Shown in pieces: positions 48,839 to 57,257 of a stretch of DNA of 64,000 bases (positions are counted from its first letter, which is position 1; every line of letters starts with the position of its first letter). The position numbers and the translations under genes were made by a program. The DNA comes from UBA1189 sp045612065 (GTDB lineage: Bacteria > Bacteroidota > Bacteroidia > Bacteroidales > Bacteroidaceae): contig JAZKYH010000075.1 of NCBI GenBank assembly GCA_045612065.1, positions 69,722 to 133,721 on the forward strand. Direction: 5' to 3'. The notes under the pieces were generated by a model, which worked only from the letters and a program-made list of their open reading frames with translations, did not search any database and was not told where the DNA came from.

Positions 48839-51583
48839 TCAATACCAATCGACATTACCGCCAGAGCTGCTGCGCTGGTCATACTTGAGTGCATCGGCAA
48901 GCATGGATGAATTGGCGCGGATGCTGAAGTTGTATGAACGGTAGGGCTTCAATACAACGCCGCACGACATATTGAAGCAGTGAAGGTCGCGTGTGATGTT
49001 CATCGTGGTGGTGGTCAGCTCATGATCCATGAAATCCCAACCAGACGAGAAGTTAATGTTCCACTTGTTCGAGAGTTTGACATTACCCGAGAAGTTCATG
49101 TTTTGTGTCAACTTGTAGGGGTAACGCATGTTCTTCTTGTTGATTTGTGCCTGCGTGTTCTCTCGCATGGACACACCATACGATATGGAGAAAGACCAGG
49201 GAATGCTGAATGCCATGTAGCCATCTTCATCGAGCTTGACTTCGCCGTTCTTCTGTGCGTCAGGAGTGCTGTTGTTTGCTCTTTTGTTGGGAGCGCTTTG
49301 TGTATTGGGTGTGCTCGGGACATCCTCTTCTTCCTCCTCTTTGGGCTTGAAGAGTTTGTCTATTTGTTCCTGCCATTTCTTCCAAGTGCCATTGTTGAAG
49401 GTGTATGAGAAGTTCTGACTCATACCTTGGAAACGACCAAAGCGACCATACGACCATTCGGTGCGGTCACCTACAACGACACGTCCGCTCTCATTGAATT
49501 CATAAGCGTAGGTCGCCCATACGGAGTTCAGACTAAAGGTGTAGTTCTTTGTTAACTTCAAACGCAAGCGGGTAGAGAGATTACTCCAAGGCTGGGTCTT
49601 GGCAGCCATATTGTATGAGATGCTACCACCGAGTTCATCGATGAGGCTTATCTTGCGCACTCCTGTGGAGTCGCGCTTTGTGTTGACTTTCATCTCTACA
49701 TTGTTCGATATGTTCAAACTGATGCTTCCCGATTTTCCCTTGCCCGGCACACCATAGAGTGAGCCCGCGTAAGGTGAGTAGTCTACGGTACGCACTTCGC
49801 CTTTAGAGTCGGTGTAGGTGTATGACTTGTAATAACCATATCTAGAGTGTCCAAAGTCGGGTGTTAAGGTATAGCTTACCGAGGGGGTCATGACATGGCG
49901 TATCATCTGTACCTTCTTGCCGATGAGAGGTTTATAGAAACCATAGAGCTTGGTGTTGGCGCTGACGGACAGGTTGTAGTTGTACACACGGTTGAAACCA
50001 TAGGTGGTATCCCGCACCTCACGCATACGCTCCTCGTCCCAAGCACGATTCACCTTATAGCTGTACCATCGCTCGGTGTAATTAAACGAGGGAGTGATAT
50101 TGATGTATTTGAAGGCAGTAAATGTTGCGCTGACAGGGATGGAGTGCTTTATACCATTTCTCCAATCCTTGAAGATGTTCTTCTCGAAAATCTCACTTTC
50201 CTTGGACGTGATGCTATTGCTGAGCGAACCGGTATAGGTGAACGAGATTTTTTCATACCACTTTTCTTCGCCGCGGGCCTTCTTTTTCTTGAAGGGATAT
50301 ATACGGCTTACCGACCAGTTGAGCGAAGGCAGTGTGAGCGACAACGTGGAGTCGCGCATGTTCTGCGATATGTTGAATGAACTGGAGAGGTTTAACTTCT
50401 GCTCGGGGAAACTGCGTGAATAGCTCAAACTTGAAGTACGTATACTCTGTGAGGTGAGAGCAGGATTGTACATGCTCGACAGATTGTTGCGCTCGTAGTT
50501 CGAAGTGGCATAGTTGATGCTGGCCGAGAAGTTCTGGTTGGGATTGGCTTTAGCATCCTGGCGGTGACTCCATACAACCTTGAAGTTCTTCGAAGCCGAG
50601 TAGTCGGGCATGTTCTTTTCACCGGTCTTGGTCACGATGTAACTGAGATTCACGTTACCCGAGTATTTGTAGCGCTTGCGGTAGTTTGATGTGGCGTTTG
50701 TTCCCCATGAGCCTTTGGTGAAAATCTCACCTGTGAGCTTGAGGTCCACCAAGTCGCTGATGGCAAAGTAGTAACCTCCATCACGCAGGTAAAATCCGCG
50801 CTCTAACTCATCGCCATACGAGGGCATGAGGAACCCCGATGAATAGTCTTTGGTGAAGGGGAAAAATCCGAAAGGTAGCGCCAAGGGCAAAGGCACATCG
50901 GCCACAACCAAATAGGCAGGACCGAATACGATGTCTTCATTGGGTCGCATCTTGGCACGGGTCAGCGAAAGGTAGAAGTGGGGGTGCTCGTGGTCTTCAC
51001 AAGTGGTGTAACGTCCGTTACGGATGTAGAACTCATCGTCTGCGCCCTTCTTTACCGTATTACTTGTCATGTACCCTTCACCTTGCTGGGTCGTCACGTT
51101 GTTGATGAGTCCCTTTCGTGACTTGAAATTATAGCTCATGGTTTCCGACTCATAGGGTGTGTTGCCATCGGCAAATACCGGACGACCAGTAATTGTACCC
51201 AATGTGTCGGTAGTACCCTGTGCATATACCGTGGAAGTCTCAAGGTCAATCGTAATTTCGTTGGCCTTAAGCTCTATCTGCTGGTAGTTTACTTGACCTT
51301 CTCCATAGAGGTAGGCATTGCCGTTCTTGTACCATACCATGGAGTCTTTCGATTGATAGATGACGGGAGCTTCCAGGTCATCTCGTTTCTTAGTGACAGA
51401 GTCACCGGAGATTGAGTCCGAGGGCATCACGAGAGATGGCTCAGCAGCTAAAGAGGTGCTTGTCTGCGCAGAGTCGGCAGCAATGGATAGTTCGCCACCT
51501 CTCGTTTGCTGTGCGAACGAGCTGAGCGAGAGTATCACCATGCTAACCCATGCTACAATATATCTGCACGACCTTGCTGTCAT
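48839..51583 (-). CDS. lptD: LptD-like LPS-assembly outer-membrane protein
   Basis: 914 aa with a signal peptide (ARSCRYIVAWVSMVILSLSS). After an acidic linker, an OstA/LptA-like jelly-roll domain begins around residue 85 (YLYGEGQVNYQQIELKANEI, ETSTVYAQGT, YNFKSRKGLINNV). The rest is a long beta-barrel with alternating aromatic strands (SSGFLMPSYGDELERGFYLR marks its start). A Bacteroidetes-specific low-complexity stretch (~745-780, KPKEEEEEDVPSTPN) sits in a loop. LptD places LPS in the outer leaflet. It is the first gene in a possible unit with no immediate upstream partner, 52 bp from the GHL10 gene. Confidence 0.87.
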   Translation of the reverse strand: MTARSCRYIVAWVSMVILSLSSFAQQTRGGELSIAADSAQTSTSLAAEPSLVMPSDSISGDSVTKKRDDLEAPVIYQSKDSMVWYKNGNAYLYGEGQVNYQQIELKANEITIDLETSTVYAQGTTDTLGTITGRPVFADGNTPYESETMSYNFKSRKGLINNVTTQQGEGYMTSNTVKKGADDEFYIRNGRYTTCEDHEHPHFYLSLTRAKMRPNEDIVFGPAYLVVADVPLPLALPFGFFPFTKDYSSGFLMPSYGDELERGFYLRDGGYYFAISDLVDLKLTGEIFTKGSWGTNATSNYRKRYKYSGNVNLSYIVTKTGEKNMPDYSASKNFKVVWSHRQDAKANPNQNFSASINYATSNYERNNLSSMYNPALTSQSIRTSSLSYSRSFPEQKLNLSSSFNISQNMRDSTLSLTLPSLNWSVSRIYPFKKKKARGEEKWYEKISFTYTGSLSNSITSKESEIFEKNIFKDWRNGIKHSIPVSATFTAFKYINITPSFNYTERWYSYKVNRAWDEERMREVRDTTYGFNRVYNYNLSVSANTKLYGFYKPLIGKKVQMIRHVMTPSVSYTLTPDFGHSRYGYYKSYTYTDSKGEVRTVDYSPYAGSLYGVPGKGKSGSISLNISNNVEMKVNTKRDSTGVRKISLIDELGGSISYNMAAKTQPWSNLSTRLRLKLTKNYTFSLNSVWATYAYEFNESGRVVVGDRTEWSYGRFGRFQGMSQNFSYTFNNGTWKKWQEQIDKLFKPKEEEEEDVPSTPNTQSAPNKRANNSTPDAQKNGEVKLDEDGYMAFSIPWSFSISYGVSMRENTQAQINKKNMRYPYKLTQNMNFSGNVKLSNKWNINFSSGWDFMDHELTTTTMNITRDLHCFNMSCGVVLKPYRSYNFSIRANSSMLADALKYDQRSSSGGNVDWY

Positions 51584-51635
51584 CTATTCCTGATTGAACT
51601 TGCAAAAATAATAAAAACAAGTGAATAAACTTTGT

Positions 51636-53132
51636 TTATAACTTTATTTTCTCTTTGCAAGGCTTTGACTCATTGTGGAGGCGGTCGAGTGCTGTCACTA
51701 CGTAAGTGTATTTTACCTTTCCACCTTGATAGGTGAGGGGGAAGAACGTGCTCTGGGCGAAACCTACAATCTTGGTGGCATCATCGAGATTAATTTTTTC
51801 ACCTTTGACAAAGCGATATACTACGTACTTGATGGCGCGGTCCATCTCATCAGTATGCTTGGGCGCAGTCCAACAGAGTACAGGGCCTTCATCGGTCCAT
51901 ATTACACTTACCTTTTTTACCTTCCGAGGAGATTGGTCGTCTATGAAAGGAAACTCGGGCTGCAAAGCTAACCATCTGTGATACTCCTCAGTGAGTGCAG
52001 TGGCATATCCTGAGATATTGTCTGCTACAGCACTTGCAGGCCACTGGCAGCTACCTCCGATGGATTCGTAATTGCGCTGCAACTGCATCTTGTGAGCTTG
52101 CTGGTGCTGTGTGGGGTCACTTATGTCGGCGGCTTTTACGGTGCGCACCACATCTTGTCCCACAAAGAGAGGACGTCCGGAAGCATGCTCGGCCCACCAC
52201 CCCACGAGAGTCTCGTAATCGGCAGCCTTGTGTCCTATCTCCCAGTAGAGTTGAGGAATGGTGTAGTCTACCCATCCCTTGTCTATCCACAGAAGGATGT
52301 CTGCATAAAGGTCGTCATAGTTCTGCAGTCCATTGGTGAGACTGCCTTCGGGATCGCTCTTCTGGTTGCGGTAAATGCCAAAGGGTGATATGCCGAATTT
52401 GACCCATGGCTTTACGTTGCGAATAGTGTGGTGTAACTGCTCCACAAGGAGATTCACGTTGTCGCGTCGCCAGTCTCCTTTGTCTGTAAATCCGCGTGAG
52501 TCTGCAAGGAATGACTGCTCATCATTAAACTCCATGCCAGGGGTGGGGTAGGGGTAGAAGTAATCGTCGATGTGTAACCCGTCTACGTCGTAACGCTTTA
52601 CGATATCGGTCACAATTGTACAGATATAGTCGCGGTTTTCTTGTAAGGCGGGGTTGAAGATGAGCATTCCATCATAATTGATGAAACGTTCGGGGTTGCT
52701 CTTATAGGGGTGTTTTAGTCCAAGACTCTTGGTACTCTTGGTCTTGGCACGATAGGGGTTTATCCATGCGTGCAACTCCATGCCACGTTTGTGGCTCTCA
52801 TCAATCATCCATTGTAGGGGGTCCCAATAAGGGTCAGGTGCCAAGCCTTGCTCTCCAGTGAGGTAACGGCTCCAAGGTTCGTAGTAGCTCATGTAGAGAG
52901 CATCGGCCTCGGGGCGCACTTGGAAGATGATGGCATTGATGCCTGCTTGTTGCAGGGCGTCGAGCTGTGTGGTCAATGTCTGCTGCATCTCGGCTGTGGA
53001 CATGCCTATGAATTGTCCATTTACAGCTTGTATCCAAGCACCACGAAACTCTCGTTTCAGGGGCTCAGCGGCTCGGTTAGGGAGAATGTTGGTTAGTAAT
53101 AGGAGAAGGAGGATAAGTGTATATTTTTTCAT
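51636..53132 (-). CDS. secreted GHL10-family glycoside hydrolase
   Basis: 498 aa with a signal peptide (KYTLILLLLLLTNILPNRAA). The catalytic domain is of the glycosyl hydrolase-like 10 type (YngK-like): EFRGAWIQAVNGQFIG, NAIIFQVRPEADALYMSYYE, ELHAWINPYRAKTKSTKSL, DVDGLHIDDYFYPYP, and VKFGISPFGIYRNQ, with IDDYFYP as a likely active-site segment. A fibronectin-like C-terminal domain (~390-498, ending SKPCKEKIKL) follows. Enzymes of this type are linked to peptidoglycan or exopolysaccharide; the exact substrate is not known. It precedes lptD by 52 bp on the same strand. Confidence 0.85.
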   Translation of the reverse strand: MKKYTLILLLLLLTNILPNRAAEPLKREFRGAWIQAVNGQFIGMSTAEMQQTLTTQLDALQQAGINAIIFQVRPEADALYMSYYEPWSRYLTGEQGLAPDPYWDPLQWMIDESHKRGMELHAWINPYRAKTKSTKSLGLKHPYKSNPERFINYDGMLIFNPALQENRDYICTIVTDIVKRYDVDGLHIDDYFYPYPTPGMEFNDEQSFLADSRGFTDKGDWRRDNVNLLVEQLHHTIRNVKPWVKFGISPFGIYRNQKSDPEGSLTNGLQNYDDLYADILLWIDKGWVDYTIPQLYWEIGHKAADYETLVGWWAEHASGRPLFVGQDVVRTVKAADISDPTQHQQAHKMQLQRNYESIGGSCQWPASAVADNISGYATALTEEYHRWLALQPEFPFIDDQSPRKVKKVSVIWTDEGPVLCWTAPKHTDEMDRAIKYVVYRFVKGEKINLDDATKIVGFAQSTFFPLTYQGGKVKYTYVVTALDRLHNESKPCKEKIKL

Positions 53133-53277
53133 CGACTAATATTTTCGACAAAAGTAGTACTTATCGCACAAATCTCCAAATATCTGCAAATCATGTACGG
53201 GACGAGATACTGCTTTTTCTTTGAACTGACCAGATTGTCCGTCTGAGGAGGATATTTATTGCGATTCGGAGAACTGC

Positions 53278-53643
53278 TCAGTATAATGGAGAATGGAAAG
53301 CGTCTTCAATATGTTCTATCGTTTGTTGCCCTGGTTCGCCCGTTATACCGATGATGTCAAATCTGACTTTGAGGTCAATACGGTGGTAGCGGACATAGGC
53401 ATCGGCTGCTTGTATGATTTTGTGTATTTTGTCATCAGTAACTGCTTCCATCGCATCGCCATAGCGATTGTTCCTGCGGGCCTTCACTTCTATTATTGCA
53501 AGGGTGTCGTTCTTTTGTGCAATGATATCGAGTTCTTTATGCCCGAGTCGCCAGTTGCGGTCTCGTATGGTATAGCCATGTGCCATAAGATAGGCTGCTG
53601 CACGGTCTTCACTGATTTGTCCGAATTCATTATGTCGTGCCAT
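53278..53643 (-). CDS. YraN-family (UPF0102) nuclease-like protein
   Basis: 121 aa from the ATG at 53643, chosen because it gives MARHNEFGQISEDRAAAYL, the usual start, and lies just downstream of a consensus promoter. The restriction-endonuclease-like core is visible: AHGYTIRDRNWRLGHKELDI, then TLAIIEVKARRNNRYG with the ExK catalytic pair. A cytoplasmic protein of unknown role, possibly DNA processing. The frame remains open upstream over the riboswitch promoter region, but that is not coding. Confidence 0.88.
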   Translation of the reverse strand: MARHNEFGQISEDRAAAYLMAHGYTIRDRNWRLGHKELDIIAQKNDTLAIIEVKARRNNRYGDAMEAVTDDKIHKIIQAADAYVRYHRIDLKVRFDIIGITGEPGQQTIEHIEDAFHSPLY

Positions 53644-53665
53644 GGGATGAGGTGTTTCTACTCCA

Positions 53666-53697
53666 CAAAAATAGTGTATCACAAGGAATAAAACAAA
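53666..53697 (-). promoter_or_regulatory. promoter of the yraN-like gene
   Basis: On the minus strand: TTTG (53697-53694), 20-bp spacer, TATTTTTG (53673-53666). Consensus form, ending 22 bp before the start codon. Confidence 0.75.
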
Positions 53698-53726
53698 CTT
53701 CATTGCACGAAAAAGTTGGGATTTAT

Positions 53727-53757
53727 TTTGTTCAACTATAGCTTTGTTGTACCTTTG
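53727..53757 (+). promoter_or_regulatory. promoter of the cobalamin riboswitch transcript
   Basis: TTTG (53727-53730), 19-bp spacer, TACCTTTG (53750-53757). Consensus; transcription would start just before the riboswitch. Confidence 0.8.
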
Positions 53758-53765
53758 TCCCCAGT

Positions 53766-53937
53766 AACGGTTTCCAGGTCCATGCAAGGACTTGGATTCA
53801 CGGGAATCCGGTGCGAATCCGGGACAGTACCTGCTGCTGTAAGTCCCTTTGCAACTGTGTGTTTATTGCACTCTTAGCCACTGACTTCAATGTTGGGAAG
53901 GCGCAATAAACGGGATAAGTCAGAAGACCGACCGTGG
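53766..53937 (+). ncRNA. cobalamin riboswitch
   Basis: The conserved adenosylcobalamin-aptamer segments are present in order: an opening GGTTTCCAGGTCC, GGGAATCCGGTGCGAATCC, GGGACAGTACCTGCTGCTGT with AAGTCCC, a J6/3-type AGCCACTG (53877-53884), GGGAAGGCGC (53895-53904), and the B12 box region AAGTCAGAAGACCGACC (53917-53933). It directly precedes btuB (start 53986), leaving about 48 bp for an expression platform. Cobalamin binding should turn off btuB-btuG. Confidence is high because nearly every conserved block is recognisable. Confidence 0.95.
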
Positions 53938-53985
53938 TAAATAAAAATGATGTATTCTTGACGCAGGTTTACGGAAAGAATCAAA

Positions 53986-56016
53986 ATGAACAGACGAACG
54001 AGATATCCCCGGTTGATATGTGTCGTACTCTTGGCTTTGGCCACGCTATGCAGTAAAGCATCTGTTGTTATCGACACACTCACGAGCACCATTGGTGAGG
54101 TGACCGTGACAGCCCGTCGTGTGCGACGTGATGTCATTCCCGTGCAGCAACTCGGAGGTGAGACCTTGCGCAAACTCAGTGCATATTCCGTAGCTGATGC
54201 TATACGTTACTTTGCCGGTGTGCAAATCAAGGACTATGGAGGCATAGGCGGACTGAAGACAGTTGATGTCCGTTCTTTAGGTACCAATCATACGGGCGTA
54301 TTCTATGACGGAGTGCAATTAGGCAATGCGCAGAACGGGCAAATAGACCTTGGTCGCTTCTCGCTTGACAACATGGAGGCATTGCAGTTATATAATGGGC
54401 AGAAGTCTACAATACACCAAACAGCGAAAGATTATAGTTCGGCCTCGGCTGTGTATATGCAGACGCGTAAACCTACATTTATAGGTGGTGGGCGTAGGCA
54501 TATAAATGCAGGAATGAAAGTTGGCTCGTTCGACACTTATAATCCTTCGTTGCTATGGGAATATAAGTTGACCGAAAAATTATCTGCCCAGTTGAGTGCA
54601 GAGTATATGAAGACCTCGGGTGAATACAAGTTTCGTTATGCCAAGAAGAATGGCTATGACACTACTGCGGTACGTAAGAATGGCGATGTGGAGGCACTGC
54701 GCATAGAGGGGGCGCTGTTTGGAACTATAGACCGTGGTGAGTGGCGTGCCAAATTCTATTTCTATGACAGCGAACGTGGTTTCCCTGGTGCTGTTGTACG
54801 TGAGGAACCTGGAAAGTTCACCCACCAAGACCGTCAGTGGGATACTTCTGCCTTTGGTCAAGCATCGTGGCGTAAAGGCATCACCGACTACTATTCGCTC
54901 CTAATAAACGGAAAGATAGCCTACGACTACCTACACTACTTGAGTGACCCACGCCTTGATGTCACCACCATGTATACCGACAATCATTACCGCCAAACTG
55001 AAGCCTACCTTTCGGCTTCGCACTTGTTCTCACCTTTCGGGTGGTTGTCACTTTCACTGGCCAACGACGTGCAATACAACTACCTTGATGCTAACCTTAC
55101 CAACTTTGTCTACCCCACACGTTGGACTGCACTGACTTCGTTGGCTACAAGTATCTCTGCAGGCGACTTTTCGGTACAGTCATCGCTGTTGCACACTTAT
55201 GTGAATGACCGTACTCAAGTAGTAGGAGGTTCAGCGGGAACTAAAAGTGTGTTCACGCCTACCATTGCGGCAAGTTGGAAGAATTCAGAATTCATATTTC
55301 ACAATTCAGAATTAAATGTCCGAGCCTTCTATAAGCGTATCTTCCGTATGCCTACCTTCAATGACCTCTACTATACCTTTATTGGTAACAAGGCTCTGAA
55401 ACCCGAGTATACCACACAGTATGACCTCGGATTCACCTATGACCTCACCTTCAAGGACATTATCCTACGTGGCATACAACTTCAAGCCGATGGCTATTTC
55501 AATAAGGTGGAAGACAAGATTGTTGCCATGCCTACAAGTAATCAGTTCCGTTGGACCATGATGAACTTTGGTCTCTGTCATATCTGGGGGCTCGATGCTT
55601 CGGTAAAGGCTCAGTGGACTATCTTTGATACTGACATCACCACCTCAGCCACATACACCTACAATCGCGCTATGGATCATACCGATAGCAATAGTGAATG
55701 GTATGGTGGTCAGCTACCCTATATTCCCCGACATGCAGGTTCGGCCATTGTCACTGCTACTCGCGGAGCGTGGAGTGCTAACTACAGTTTCATTTACACA
55801 GGCGAGCGCTACGAAGCCAGCGCCAATATTCCCGAGAACTATTCTAAGCCGTGGTATACAAGTGATATCTCGCTGTCTCGTGAAATCAAGACTAAGCCTT
55901 GTACTCTACGATTATCTGCCGAAGTTAACAATCTTTTCAATCAACAATACGAGGTAGTGCAGTGCTACCCCATGCCTGGAACGAATTTCAAGATTAAACT
56001 CAATATTATTTTATGA
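53986..56016 (+). CDS. btuB: TonB-dependent vitamin B12 receptor BtuB
   Basis: 676 aa with a signal peptide (RLICVVLLALATLCSKASV). A plug domain follows (TIGEVTVTARRVRRDVIPVQ, ADAIRYFAGVQIKDYGGIGG, VDVRSLGTNHTGVFYDGVQL), then a 22-strand-type barrel ending NFKIKLNIIL. The cobalamin riboswitch immediately upstream and the BtuG-like lipoprotein downstream assign it to B12 uptake across the outer membrane. Its stop overlaps the btuG start by four bases (ATGA). Around residue 433 a short segment (NSEFIFHNSELN) is encoded by a repeated AATTCAGAATT word. No btuCDF transporter is in the window. Confidence 0.93.
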   Translation: MNRRTRYPRLICVVLLALATLCSKASVVIDTLTSTIGEVTVTARRVRRDVIPVQQLGGETLRKLSAYSVADAIRYFAGVQIKDYGGIGGLKTVDVRSLGTNHTGVFYDGVQLGNAQNGQIDLGRFSLDNMEALQLYNGQKSTIHQTAKDYSSASAVYMQTRKPTFIGGGRRHINAGMKVGSFDTYNPSLLWEYKLTEKLSAQLSAEYMKTSGEYKFRYAKKNGYDTTAVRKNGDVEALRIEGALFGTIDRGEWRAKFYFYDSERGFPGAVVREEPGKFTHQDRQWDTSAFGQASWRKGITDYYSLLINGKIAYDYLHYLSDPRLDVTTMYTDNHYRQTEAYLSASHLFSPFGWLSLSLANDVQYNYLDANLTNFVYPTRWTALTSLATSISAGDFSVQSSLLHTYVNDRTQVVGGSAGTKSVFTPTIAASWKNSEFIFHNSELNVRAFYKRIFRMPTFNDLYYTFIGNKALKPEYTTQYDLGFTYDLTFKDIILRGIQLQADGYFNKVEDKIVAMPTSNQFRWTMMNFGLCHIWGLDASVKAQWTIFDTDITTSATYTYNRAMDHTDSNSEWYGGQLPYIPRHAGSAIVTATRGAWSANYSFIYTGERYEASANIPENYSKPWYTSDISLSREIKTKPCTLRLSAEVNNLFNQQYEVVQCYPMPGTNFKIKLNIIL

Positions 56017-57143
56017 AGAATATTCTAACATACACACTACTGTTTGTCCTGTTTGTCACTTCGTGCCGTACCGGAGTTGAGGATATTATCCCCTCACAAG
56101 GGGTACAAGCCGACATGGGAGGAACCTCTTTTTATCTTCTCAATGAAGGCAATTGGGGCAGCAATAAAAGTACGATTGACTACTACGATGCTTCTACCCA
56201 TACCTACCACCGTAACATCTATGCTGAAGCTAACCCTGGAGTATCAGGCGAATTGGGTGATATGGGTAATGACCTTCAAATCTATGATGGCAAATTGTGG
56301 GCTGTTATCAATAACTCACACTTGGTCGAGGTGATGGATGCCTCTACCGCCCGGCACATTACCTCTTTCTCTATCCCAAACTGTCGCTATATCATATTCA
56401 ATGGTCGTCATGCCTATGTCACCAGTTTTGCTGGTCCGGCTGGAGTGGACCCCAATGCCCAACAGGGGTATGTGGCCTGCATTGACATTGATCGTATGGA
56501 GATTACTGATACCTGTGTCGTAGGCTATCAGCCCGAAGGCTTGGCTCTTTACGGCAAGTATCTGTATGTGGCAAATAGCGGGGGTTATCGCGCTCCTAAC
56601 TACGATAATACCGTGTCGGTCATCGATGTAGAGAACTTTGCCGTCACTGACACCATTGAGGTAGGACCCAATCTTCATCGCATAGAAGTAGATAGCCAGG
56701 GCTATCTTTGGGTATCTTCACGAGGAAACTACTATGACCAGGCTCCTAAGACCTATGTCATAGACCCACGTACCAACACTGTATGCGACTCGCTTGAAAT
56801 TTCCAATTCAGGCATGGCACTTGCTGGTAACTCGCTCTATGTTTACAGCGTAGAGTGGAATTATGTTACGGGGGAAAACACTGTCACCTATCATCTAGTT
56901 GACACACGTACTCGTGAGATTATTACAGATTGTTTTATTGCCGACGGTACTGATAGTGATATCCGTTCTCCCTATGGAATAGCCGTCAGTCCTACCACTC
57001 ATGAGATATACATCGCTGATGCTGGTGATTATATCAATCCCGGATATCTTTACTGCTTTACCGCTGAAGGAACAAGAAAGGACAAAGTTCGTACAGGTGA
57101 TGTCCCTGCACACATTGTCTTTGTGAGTACTCCTTTTGAATAA
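56013..57143 (+). CDS. btuG: surface B12-binding beta-propeller lipoprotein BtuG-like
   Basis: 376 aa. A lipoprotein signal peptide with lipobox Cys18 (LLFVLFVTSCRTG) is followed by a YncE/DUF5074-type seven-bladed beta-propeller: GTSFYLLNEGNWGSNKSTID, GDMGNDLQIYDGKLWAVIN, DTCVVGYQPEGLALYGKYLY, DTIEVGPNLHRIEVDSQGYL, GIAVSPTTHEIYIADAGDY. In Bacteroides thetaiotaomicron the propeller lipoprotein BtuG sits on the BtuB receptor and binds B12 extremely tightly; the same gene order and riboswitch here support the same role. It overlaps btuB by four bases. Two hairpins follow the stop codon. Confidence 0.85.
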   Translation: MKNILTYTLLFVLFVTSCRTGVEDIIPSQGVQADMGGTSFYLLNEGNWGSNKSTIDYYDASTHTYHRNIYAEANPGVSGELGDMGNDLQIYDGKLWAVINNSHLVEVMDASTARHITSFSIPNCRYIIFNGRHAYVTSFAGPAGVDPNAQQGYVACIDIDRMEITDTCVVGYQPEGLALYGKYLYVANSGGYRAPNYDNTVSVIDVENFAVTDTIEVGPNLHRIEVDSQGYLWVSSRGNYYDQAPKTYVIDPRTNTVCDSLEISNSGMALAGNSLYVYSVEWNYVTGENTVTYHLVDTRTREIITDCFIADGTDSDIRSPYGIAVSPTTHEIYIADAGDYINPGYLYCFTAEGTRKDKVRTGDVPAHIVFVSTPFE

Positions 57144-57158
57144 GAAACAGCGTAAGGG

Positions 57159-57237
57159 GAGGATTGAAAGTTCACAATGAAGTTCAATCCTCTTCTTGGG
57201 TATAAATATGGGGTGACCAAACGGTCACCCCATATTT
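57159..57237 (+). terminator. double hairpin terminating btuB-btuG
   Basis: GAGGATTGAA (57159-57168) pairs with TTCAATCCTC (57183-57192). A second, very strong stem AAATATGGGGTGACC (57204-57218) and GGTCACCCCATATTT (57223-57237) follows. The second can also end the converging asnS gene. Confidence 0.8.
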
Positions 57238-57257
57238 ATTGAAACTTTACGCAACGA

